Shown piece after piece: positions 9,390 through 16,841 of a DNA stretch of 64,000 nucleotides. The stretch covers positions 62,001 through 126,000 of the forward strand of contig NZ_MWUJ01000006.1 of the NCBI RefSeq assembly GCF_002210225.1, in the 5' to 3' direction. The notes beneath the pieces were generated by a model, which was given only the letters and a program-made list of their open reading frames with translations, ran no database searches and was not told the DNA's origin. Within the stretch, counting starts at the first letter, position 1; every line of letters starts with the position of its first letter. The position numbers and the translations under genes are program-made. This stretch comes from Geofilum rhodophaeum. GTDB taxonomy: Bacteria; Bacteroidota; Bacteroidia; Bacteroidales; Marinilabiliaceae.

Positions 9390-10361
9390 TTAAGAAAAGC
9401 CAACCGGAATGGCCAAAATTTTCTCCTTCATCAGCTCGGTTTCTCCGTCCCACCGATAAGCCATCAGGTGTCCGTGTCCGGCAACACACGCGTCTACGCA
9501 ACATAAGTTGGGGCTTTGTATGTTCAGCTGCGCACCAATGCAGTAATGGCCAAAAAACACAAGCGGTGCTTCCGCCGGATAAGGGCTTAGCAGAGGCAGT
9601 ATTTGCTCAGGGATGGTATAGTCGGGCAATACAAAGCGATTGCCAAAACTGAGGTCCCTGAAGGTGAGGCCCCGGGGATCGGCCCACCATTTTATGCGAA
9701 AGCGCGTGCGCCGGATATTTTTACTGTCTTTGAGTATCAAATCCGGGGGCAGCGACAGTTCCAGCCCTCGGGTGGTTTCATTCACTGCCTGGGCAAACTC
9801 GCTCTTTCCCTTTATTATTTCTTTGATTTGTTTCTTGCTAATTTTGCCTTCGCTGATGCTTTGGGCAATCAGCTGAATGTGCTTGGGGTTATAATAGGCA
9901 TGAACCACGCGCAAATGACCAAGCGAAAGGAAAAATGGCAGCGTACGCAGCCATTTTACATCGCCCTGCAGTTGCTCCTCATCGCCTTGGTATTGTGCCC
10001 TTATTTGCTCCATTTGTTTCTTTCCGGCAGGGGAGGGTTCTGCCAGGGATAAGGCCTTTTTGTTGTGGGTAAAATAGGCCATCATATTGATTTCATGATT
10101 CCCAAGAATGGCGTAGGCCTTATGGTTTTGAACCATTGCTCGTATACTTTGTATTACCTCCGGGGTTTGTGGCCCCCGGTTGGCAAAATCTCCAACAAAA
10201 ATGGCTTTTCGCCGGGGGTGTTGCCATATCCCGTCAATACAGCTGTAATCCATTTGCGACAGCAGGGTCGTCAGTTCGCTGTAGTGACCATGCACATCGC
10301 CAATGATGTCGTAAGCGGACGCAGTACCGGGGTTTTCTGCTTTATGAAATAAACCTTTCAT
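9390..10361 (-). CDS. Calcineurin-like metallophosphatase (PPP/ApaH-like)
   Basis: A 323-residue phosphoesterase. It carries the metal-binding signature blocks in order: GDVHGH near residue 22, GDFANRGP near 57, and GNHE near 91, with later histidines in VVHAYYN and FFGHYC. In the second block the usual VDRG reads ANRG, so the second aspartate is Asn; such variation is known in the family. Members remove phosphate from proteins or cleave dinucleoside polyphosphates; which applies is not decidable. It has no signal peptide. It is divergent from the Gfo/Idh gene across 77 bp and stands alone on its strand. Confidence 0.85.
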   Translation of the reverse strand: MKGLFHKAENPGTASAYDIIGDVHGHYSELTTLLSQMDYSCIDGIWQHPRRKAIFVGDFANRGPQTPEVIQSIRAMVQNHKAYAILGNHEINMMAYFTHNKKALSLAEPSPAGKKQMEQIRAQYQGDEEQLQGDVKWLRTLPFFLSLGHLRVVHAYYNPKHIQLIAQSISEGKISKKQIKEIIKGKSEFAQAVNETTRGLELSLPPDLILKDSKNIRRTRFRIKWWADPRGLTFRDLSFGNRFVLPDYTIPEQILPLLSPYPAEAPLVFFGHYCIGAQLNIQSPNLCCVDACVAGHGHLMAYRWDGETELMKEKILAIPVGFS

Positions 10362-10438
10362 TATTTTGGTCTCTGTTTGGGGTTTGGTAGTTCAGCATCA
10401 ACTAAATTGCGAAAAAAAATCAAGTAAAATTCAATGCC

Positions 10439-11413
10439 ATGAAAAAAATAAGATGGGGAATTATAGGCTGCGGCGACGTCACAGAAAGAAAAAGCGGTCC
10501 CGCTTTTTCAAAAGTGCTTAATTCTGAGCTTGTAGCGGTAATGAGGCGAGATGCCGGATTGGCTAAGGATTACGCCGCCCGACATAAGGTTCCGCGTTGG
10601 TATACCGATGCCGATGCCTTGATAAATGATAAAGAGGTGAACGCAGTTTATGTAGCCACACCTCCTTCTACGCATGCCGAATATGCCATCAGAGCCATGC
10701 GGGCCGGCAAACCGGTATATGTCGAAAAACCCATGGCCGCTACTTATGCCGAATGTCAACAGATGTTGCAAGTGTCTGAAGAAACCGCTGTCCCTTTATT
10801 TGTAGCTTACTACAGACGCAGTTTACCGGAATTTCTTGCGGTGAAGAAGGTCCTTGACGAAGGGGCCATTGGCCGGCCTCTTTTGATTAACATCAAGCTA
10901 TTGCGGCCTGCCTTGGATAATGAAAGGGCAGGTGACTCATGGCGCGTGGATCCAAAGGTGGCTGGTGGGGGCCTTTTTTACGATTTGGCTTCGCATCAAC
11001 TGGACCTGGTTTCCTTTTTGTTTGGGAGTATTGTAGAAGCCAGAGGCAGCAGCGCTAACTTCGGAGGGCGCTATTCGGCAGAGGACACTGTTGTGGCCAG
11101 TTTTGAGACGGAAAGTGGCGTTATGGGAAGTGCTGCCTGGTCTTTTGTTGCAGGGGATGCTGCCCAAGAGGACAGTATGGAGCTTATTGGTACTAAGGGC
11201 AAGGTGGTTTTTTCAGGATTTGGACATCGCCCACCTACACTTTTCAATGAAAAGGGAGAACGAATCCTGCCCTTCACCAATCCGGAAAATATTCAGTATT
11301 ATTTGATTGAACAGGTGGTGCAGACCTTATTGGGTAAGGGCAGTTGTGTGAGTATGGGGGCTTCTGCAGCCGAAACCAATCGGGTGATGGAAAAAATTCT
11401 GGGGAGAAAGTAG
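10439..11413 (+). CDS. Gfo/Idh/MocA family NAD(P)-dependent oxidoreductase
   Basis: A 324-residue dehydrogenase. The N terminus has the Rossmann motif GIIGCGDVTERK, followed by VATPPSTHAEYA and the family's EKP motif at residues 96-98. The middle holds a GGGLFYDLASHQLD segment with the conserved catalytic histidine region. Members oxidise or reduce sugars, inositols or related polyols with NAD(P). The substrate cannot be deduced. It sits upstream of ffh but about 110 bp away, with a separate promoter candidate for ffh, so it is probably its own transcript. Confidence 0.9.
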   Translation: MKKIRWGIIGCGDVTERKSGPAFSKVLNSELVAVMRRDAGLAKDYAARHKVPRWYTDADALINDKEVNAVYVATPPSTHAEYAIRAMRAGKPVYVEKPMAATYAECQQMLQVSEETAVPLFVAYYRRSLPEFLAVKKVLDEGAIGRPLLINIKLLRPALDNERAGDSWRVDPKVAGGGLFYDLASHQLDLVSFLFGSIVEARGSSANFGGRYSAEDTVVASFETESGVMGSAAWSFVAGDAAQEDSMELIGTKGKVVFSGFGHRPPTLFNEKGERILPFTNPENIQYYLIEQVVQTLLGKGSCVSMGASAAETNRVMEKILGRK

Positions 11414-11472
11414 GAGGGCGCTCTTAACAGTCGGGGACATAATTAAAGAACTGAGGGGGCTATTTCCTTCTG

Positions 11473-11499
11473 TTGGTGTCACTTTTTTTGCTATTTTTG
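11473..11499 (+). promoter_or_regulatory. Candidate Bacteroidota-type promoter of ffh
   Basis: TTG at 11473-11475 and TATTTTTG at 11492-11499 resemble the -33 and -7 elements of Bacteroidota promoters (TTG...TAnnTTTG). The 16-base spacer is slightly short. The ffh start at 11523 is preceded by AAGGAG at 11511-11516, an unusually good Shine-Dalgarno for this genome. Confidence 0.4.
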
Positions 11500-11522
11500 C
11501 GGCAAAATAAAAAGGAGAAAAG

Positions 11523-12860
11523 ATGTTTGAGAATCTCTCGGAAAAACTGGAACGATCGTTTAAACTGCTGAAAGGGCAGGGTCAAATAACCGAAATAAAT
11601 GTTGCTGAAACTTTAAAGGAAGTACGCCGTGCACTATTGGATGCCGATGTAAACTTTAAAACAGCGAAGACCTTTACCGAGACGGTGAAGGAAAAGGCCT
11701 TGGGCCAAAATGTGCTTACGGCAGTTAAGCCGGAGCAAATGATGGTAAAGATTGTGCACGACGAGCTGACTCAATTGATGGGAGGTGCTTCGGTCGACAT
11801 CAATACCAAGGGCAACCCTGCTGTAATATTGATCGCGGGTTTGCAAGGTTCCGGTAAAACCACCTTTTCGGGAAAGCTGGCCTCCTTAGTTAAAAATAAG
11901 CGCTCTAAGAACCCCTTGTTGGTGGCTGGCGACGTGTATCGTCCCGCTGCAATCAATCAGTTGCAGGTATTGGGCGAGCAGATTGGCGTTCCTGTATTTA
12001 CCCAGGAGGGCAGTAAGGATCCTGTCAAAATTGCCAAAGATGCAGTAAAAGAAGCCCGACAAAAGGGCTACGATTTGGTCATTGTGGATACCGCCGGTCG
12101 CCTTGCCGTAGATGAGGAAATGATGCAGGAGATTACCGCGGTGAAAAAGGCCATCGATCCCGACGAGATACTCTTTGTGGTAGACTCGATGACGGGTCAG
12201 GATGCTGTTAATACCGCAAAGGAGTTCAACGACCGACTCGATTTTGACGGGGTGGTGCTGACCAAGTTGGACGGGGATACTCGTGGTGGTGCTGCGTTGT
12301 CGATTCGCAGTGTGGTGAACAAGCCCATTAAATTTGTGGGTACGGGTGAAAAAATGGACGCACTTGATGTGTTTCACCCCAGCAGGATGGCCGACCGTAT
12401 TTTGGGAATGGGCGACATTGTTTCGTTGGTGGAACGTGCCCAGGAGCAATTTGATGCCGATGAGGCCCGCAAGCTGCAAAGTAAAATTGCCAAAAACCAG
12501 TTCAGCTTCAACGACTTCCTGAGTCAGATCCAGCAAATCAAGAAAATGGGCAGCCTGAAAGACCTGGCTGGGATGATTCCGGGTATGGGTAAGGCCATTA
12601 AAAACATGGATTTTGACGACGATGCCTTTAAGGAGGTGGAGGCCATTATTTTTTCCATGACCCCCGAGGAACGGGAAAACCCTGCTGTTTTGAACGGCAG
12701 TCGCAGAAAGCGAATTGCAGCCGGTAGCGGCACAAGTATTCAGGAGGTGAACCGACTGATTAAGCAGTTTGAGGATACCAGAAAAGTAATGAAGATGATG
12801 GGGCAGGGCAAAAACCTGTCGAAGTTGATGGCCAACATGTCTATGGGTGGTCGTCGCTAA
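11523..12860 (+). CDS. ffh: Signal recognition particle GTPase Ffh (SRP54)
   Basis: Protein component of SRP, which binds signal sequences of nascent membrane proteins and delivers ribosomes to FtsY. The 445 residues show the helical N domain (1-85), the G domain with P-loop GLQGSGKTT at 106-114, DTAGR near 190 and TKLDGD near 245, and a methionine-rich M domain from about residue 300 to the end. The partner receptor gene ftsY is also in this window at 47159. A strong AAGGAG lies 6 bases before the start. Length and all motifs are as expected; nothing appears missing. Confidence 0.97.
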   Translation: MFENLSEKLERSFKLLKGQGQITEINVAETLKEVRRALLDADVNFKTAKTFTETVKEKALGQNVLTAVKPEQMMVKIVHDELTQLMGGASVDINTKGNPAVILIAGLQGSGKTTFSGKLASLVKNKRSKNPLLVAGDVYRPAAINQLQVLGEQIGVPVFTQEGSKDPVKIAKDAVKEARQKGYDLVIVDTAGRLAVDEEMMQEITAVKKAIDPDEILFVVDSMTGQDAVNTAKEFNDRLDFDGVVLTKLDGDTRGGAALSIRSVVNKPIKFVGTGEKMDALDVFHPSRMADRILGMGDIVSLVERAQEQFDADEARKLQSKIAKNQFSFNDFLSQIQQIKKMGSLKDLAGMIPGMGKAIKNMDFDDDAFKEVEAIIFSMTPEERENPAVLNGSRRKRIAAGSGTSIQEVNRLIKQFEDTRKVMKMMGQGKNLSKLMANMSMGGRR

Positions 12861-12892
12861 GCAAGTAGTTTAAAACCCCAAACACCTAATTT

Positions 12893-13762
12893 ATGCAACT
12901 TATTGACGGAAAATTGACCGCTCAGGCGGTAAAACAGGAAATAGCAGAAGAAGTTAAGAAGCTGCGTGCGGCCGGCAGAAAGCAACCGCATTTAGCTGCG
13001 GTTTTGGTGGGCAATGATGGGGGTAGCGAAACTTATGTGGCAGCCAAAATTAAGGCTTGTGAAGAGGTGGGCTTTGCTTCCTCGTTGGTGCGTTTTGATG
13101 CAAGTGTAAGTGAGCAGGAATTACTGGCTGCCGTAGAGCGTCTGAATAAAGATGCCGATGTGGACGGTTTTATTGTGCAATTGCCCTTACCAAAACATAT
13201 TTCCGAGGAGAAGGTTACTGAAGCAATTGATCCGGCCAAAGATGTGGATGGTTTTCATCCTCAAAACCTTGGCCGAATGATTACCGGTGGCGATGCTTTT
13301 GTGTCTGCTACCCCCCAAGGCATAATGGAACTCCTGAAGCGTTATAAAATCGAGACCAGTGGGAAACATGTTGTCGTTATCGGAAGGAGCAACATTGTTG
13401 GTCGCCCCATGAGTATTTTGCTTTCGCTAAAGGGATATCCGGGCGATGCAACCGTTACCGTTTGTCACAGCAGGACCGCCAACCTGAAAGAACTTTGTCT
13501 GCAGGCCGATATTATTGTTGCCGCCTTGGGCATACCTGAATTTTTAAAGGCCGATATGGTCAAGGAGGGCGCCGTGGTGATAGATGTAGGAACTACTCGT
13601 GTAGCTGCGCCCGACACCAAGCGGGGCTGGCGTTTGAAGGGCGATGTGGAGTTTTCGACTGTGGCACCCAAATGCAGTTACATTACACCTGTGCCTGGTG
13701 GTGTGGGACCCATGACCATTGTATCCCTTTTATTGAATACCCTGAAGGCCGCTTCGAAATAG
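12893..13762 (+). CDS. folD: Bifunctional methylenetetrahydrofolate dehydrogenase / methenyltetrahydrofolate cyclohydrolase
   Basis: Interconverts 5,10-methylene-, methenyl- and 10-formyl-tetrahydrofolate, supplying one-carbon units for purines and formyl-methionine. The 289 residues include the catalytic YVAAK motif (Tyr48, Lys52), the substrate-loop VQLPLPKH near 102, the NADP-binding GRSNIVGRP near residue 164, and the C-terminal [11 protein letters not shown] signature. It follows ffh by 32 bp and is probably co-transcribed with it. A clear terminator follows at 13796. Cytosolic; full length. Confidence 0.96.
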   Translation: MQLIDGKLTAQAVKQEIAEEVKKLRAAGRKQPHLAAVLVGNDGGSETYVAAKIKACEEVGFASSLVRFDASVSEQELLAAVERLNKDADVDGFIVQLPLPKHISEEKVTEAIDPAKDVDGFHPQNLGRMITGGDAFVSATPQGIMELLKRYKIETSGKHVVVIGRSNIVGRPMSILLSLKGYPGDATVTVCHSRTANLKELCLQADIIVAALGIPEFLKADMVKEGAVVIDVGTTRVAAPDTKRGWRLKGDVEFSTVAPKCSYITPVPGGVGPMTIVSLLLNTLKAASK

Positions 13763-13795
13763 TACACACAGATACCTGGAATTTTTGATGAAACT

Positions 13796-13833
13796 TTTAG
13801 TCCTAAGTCGCTTAGACTTGGGACTAATTTTTT
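13796..13833 (+). terminator. Rho-independent terminator after folD
   Basis: A 12-bp stem (13798-13809 with 13815-13826, one G-U pair, 5-nt loop) is followed by six T residues. It ends the ffh-folD unit. Confidence 0.85.
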
Positions 13834-13963
13834 GTACTGCGGATGGTTCGGTATTCATTGGCCCAGGGCAAATGTGAAGAATTGGAAAATTAATTTAAAA
13901 AGAGTACTTTAGAATGGTCTGTATTGTTCTGTTCTGTTATAATATGTATTTGATTAATTTTCT

Positions 13964-16006
13964 ATGAAAAGTTCGTGCTTGCTTTTAGTTATCTTATTTC
14001 TGTTTTCAGGGGCCTTGCCTACAAAGGCAGGAAACACACCACCCTCCTGTGTGCTGACTTATCCGCACAATAATGCCTATTATCAGACTGGGAAGGATAT
14101 TCATATTCGGGTTTATGCCAGCGATAAAGGCGGCACTTTTGATGCGGGAAGTGTAACTAAAGTTGTTTTTATGGCCAATGATGAGCCGATACATGAAGCT
14201 GCTGCGCATCAGGCCCATATCTATCATTATGTGTGGGAAAATGTGCCTGCCGGCACCTATCGACTGACGGCCACGGCCACCGATGAGCAAGGGCTGTCCT
14301 TTACCTCGGCCGGGGTTTGGCTGACGGTGGGCGAAGAGGAACCGGTGCAGAAGGGCATCAGTGCGGGAAAAGGCAAGTATTTGGGAAACATCATTAGTTT
14401 TAGGGGACCCGAGCGGGATTATCTGAAATACTGGAATGGAGTTACTGCTGAAAACGGTGCCAAATGGGGCAGTATTGCCCGAACCCCCGACCAGGAAAAT
14501 TGGAGGGATGCAGACATGGCTTATGATTTTGCGCGTGTGAATAACTTGATGTACCGCTATCATGCCCTCGCATGGGGCAGTCAATATCCCGAATGGATCA
14601 AGGAACTGAGCCCCGAATCCTTTCAGGAAGCACTGGAGGGTTATATGGCCGATGTGGCGGAGCGCTATCCTTTTACCGACCAGGTGGATGTGTTGAACGA
14701 ACAGCTGCGCGAACATGCGGAGGGAACTCAATATTTTAGAGATAAACTTGGAGGTACAGGAACAACGGGTTACGATTGGCAAATCTGGATTTTTGAAAAG
14801 GCGCGCGCCTATTTTCCCGACAGCAAGTTGGTGTTAAACGATTATGGTTTGGAGAATGACCCCACAGCGATTACTGAGATGCTTGGACTGGTGGCTGTTT
14901 TGCGCGACAGGGGACTTATAGATGGCTTTGGCAGTCAGGCGCACTATTTTAATGTGGATCAGATGGCCGCAAACCCTGCGACCTTAAAGCAGCGTATAGA
15001 TTTGATGGCTTCAGGAGGGGTACCGGTATATATTACGGAGCTGGACTTAAAGGGGAGTGCTCAAGATGAAGCCAGTCAGGAAGCCTCGTATAAAAGTGTT
15101 TTTCCTGTTTTTTGGGAACACCCTGCGGTGGCCGGTATAACGCTTTGGGGAACCATTGAGGGACAAACTTGGGCCTCAGGAACGGGTATTTTCAATAACG
15201 ATGGAAGCAAGCGGGCAGCCATGCGATGGTTGGAAAGCTATATGACCGGGCAAGTTAATGTGGGCTACCCCCACGTGGGTGTGGAGGCGCCAGAGGCTAC
15301 TTCTCTGTTGGTAAATGGTGAGTTTGATTTGGGCACGACCGGCTGGAGTCTCCAAAACAACAGTGGCGCTTCTTCGGTCATGGAGGTAGTCGGCGGAGCC
15401 GGTTTATCGGGGCAGCAAGCCCTCAGGGTTTGTCCCCAGAATGCCGGAAGCGAGGGTTGGCACATTCAGGTGCGGCAAGGGGTGCCCATTGAAGCAGGCA
15501 CTCGTTACGAGATTGAATTGCAGGCCCGGGCCGACCAAGCGCGCAGCATAGACATTGCTGTACAACGTGACAGCAATCCCTACACGACCTTTTATCAGTC
15601 CACCCTTCAACTGGGGACAACAACTGAAACCTACAAGCTGTCCTTTACTGCCGATGTTTCGGATGCGCAAACCGCACTTAAGTTCTATCTGGGCAATGAT
15701 CCTGCATGTGTTTACCTCGATGCGGTAGAAATGAGCGATGGGCGTGTGACCTCAGACAAGGTGACCGTTTTGGATGATGAGGGTTTCAGCGTTTGGCCCA
15801 ATCCTTTTAACGAAGGTTTTCAGGTGGTGCTGACCAGGCAGGAAGCCGCTCTATTGCAATTGTTTAACCTGCAAGGCCAGTTGGTGCTGGAGACGTTGGT
15901 TGAGGGAAGCTACAATGCGGAGAATATTGCTCTGCCTGCCGGTGTTTATTTGTTGAAAATTATTCAAAACAACCAGGTTTATACCCGAAAGCTGGTACGA
16001 TATTAA
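13964..16006 (+). CDS. Secreted multidomain GH10 endo-1,4-beta-xylanase with T9SS sorting domain
   Basis: A 680-residue exported enzyme. Residues 1-22 are a signal peptide. Residues about 27-123 look like a bacterial Ig-like domain. About 135-430 form a GH10 catalytic domain, with acid/base Glu246 in DVLNEQL, nucleophile Glu359 in YITELDL and His327 in SQAHYF. About 446-590 is a beta-sandwich carbohydrate-binding module (LLVNGEFDLGTTGW, CBM4/9-like). The end, about 610-680, is a type IX secretion signal (VWPNPFNEGF ... GVYLLKI ... KLVRY). It should cut xylan at the cell surface or outside. The usual HTLVWHSQ block reads HALAWGSQ, a variant I believe is common in Bacteroidota. No PUL genes adjoin it. 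Confidence 0.92.
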   Translation: MKSSCLLLVILFLFSGALPTKAGNTPPSCVLTYPHNNAYYQTGKDIHIRVYASDKGGTFDAGSVTKVVFMANDEPIHEAAAHQAHIYHYVWENVPAGTYRLTATATDEQGLSFTSAGVWLTVGEEEPVQKGISAGKGKYLGNIISFRGPERDYLKYWNGVTAENGAKWGSIARTPDQENWRDADMAYDFARVNNLMYRYHALAWGSQYPEWIKELSPESFQEALEGYMADVAERYPFTDQVDVLNEQLREHAEGTQYFRDKLGGTGTTGYDWQIWIFEKARAYFPDSKLVLNDYGLENDPTAITEMLGLVAVLRDRGLIDGFGSQAHYFNVDQMAANPATLKQRIDLMASGGVPVYITELDLKGSAQDEASQEASYKSVFPVFWEHPAVAGITLWGTIEGQTWASGTGIFNNDGSKRAAMRWLESYMTGQVNVGYPHVGVEAPEATSLLVNGEFDLGTTGWSLQNNSGASSVMEVVGGAGLSGQQALRVCPQNAGSEGWHIQVRQGVPIEAGTRYEIELQARADQARSIDIAVQRDSNPYTTFYQSTLQLGTTTETYKLSFTADVSDAQTALKFYLGNDPACVYLDAVEMSDGRVTSDKVTVLDDEGFSVWPNPFNEGFQVVLTRQEAALLQLFNLQGQLVLETLVEGSYNAENIALPAGVYLLKIIQNNQVYTRKLVRY

Positions 16007-16027
16007 GAGCTTAACCTGTTCCAAAAT

Positions 16028-16064
16028 GAAGGGGGATGACCAGTATATATGACCATCCCCCTTC
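16028..16064. terminator. Bidirectional hairpin between convergent xylanase and GIN-domain genes
   Basis: Arms 16028-16038 and 16054-16064 form an 11-bp G/C-rich stem (GGGGGAT against ATCCCCC) with a 15-nt loop. There is no long T tract on either side, so termination strength is uncertain, but the position between convergent genes fits. Confidence 0.6.
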
Positions 16065-16086
16065 TTCGTGGTACAGTTATAGGGTG

Positions 16087-16788
16087 TTAGGGAGCTGCAT
16101 CAATGCTGCCACCCAGACTGGTGCTTACAGCAACTTCCCTGGGATCACCACTGTATTCGATCCGTGCTCCGGTGGCAGAGCGGGCTTCCAGTTTCCCACT
16201 TACCTGTAATTGAACATTGGCTCCGGTGGTTGCACGCACCTTTACGCTTTCTGCCAACAGAGCATGGCCTACAAAGCGACCGCCAGTGCTGACATCAAGG
16301 TCGAGTTCCTCCACTTTCCCGGCCAGTTCGGTGCGGGAGGCCGAAACGTTGGCTTCAATGCGGGCCACATCGATGTCTTCGAGTTGGATGGCGGCATCGG
16401 CACCTGTTTCCAATTTGAGAAAGTCGGCCTCGAGCAGCGCTTCGGCATAGACGGCTGCTCCCGTTCCTACACTGATTTCGCGCAGCGTTTGGTAATACAG
16501 GTAAACATTTACTGCTACGTCCTGATAGATTCTGGCCTTCATTTTTATAGTGAGGTCTTTGCCACTTTGTTCAATAAGCACATCTTCGGGGAGGGTATTG
16601 CGGATGTGAATTTCGGCCTTCGGGGCGTCTCCTTCAACAAGGGTGACATTTATGCCGCGGCTAACACGGAGGTTTTCGAAGGGGGCCAGGGTCCTTAAGT
16701 CCACCTCCACGCCGGGCTCGGCATTGAATTGGGCTTGCAGTCCCACGCCGATAAGGACGAAACTGAAAGTCAACAATAGTTTGTTCAT
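16087..16788 (-). CDS. Exported GIN-domain protein (DUF2807)
   Basis: A 233-residue protein with a signal peptide ending near LQAQ at residue 20. The rest is predicted beta-rich, with repeated short strands and a motif series (VEVDLRTLAPFENLRVSRGINVTLVEG) typical of the head-GIN domain found in many Bacteroidota proteins, sometimes called putative auto-transporter adhesin. It probably lies in the periplasm or at the surface as a right-handed beta structure. Its molecular role is not known. The gene lies 53 bp downstream of the SNF2 helicase gene on the same strand; co-transcription is possible but no functional link is evident. Confidence 0.8.
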   Translation of the reverse strand: MNKLLLTFSFVLIGVGLQAQFNAEPGVEVDLRTLAPFENLRVSRGINVTLVEGDAPKAEIHIRNTLPEDVLIEQSGKDLTIKMKARIYQDVAVNVYLYYQTLREISVGTGAAVYAEALLEADFLKLETGADAAIQLEDIDVARIEANVSASRTELAGKVEELDLDVSTGGRFVGHALLAESVKVRATTGANVQLQVSGKLEARSATGARIEYSGDPREVAVSTSLGGSIDAAP

Positions 16789-16841
16789 AATGTGTTATTT
16801 TAGAATAGATAATTCCGTTGTTACAATAATTGAGCCAGAGC

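Noticed and set aside
8128-9393. 421-codon open frame on the plus strand opposite the dipeptidase gene
   Set aside because: It is antisense to a gene with clear catalytic motifs and signal peptide, and its translation has no recognisable domain; a shadow of codon bias.
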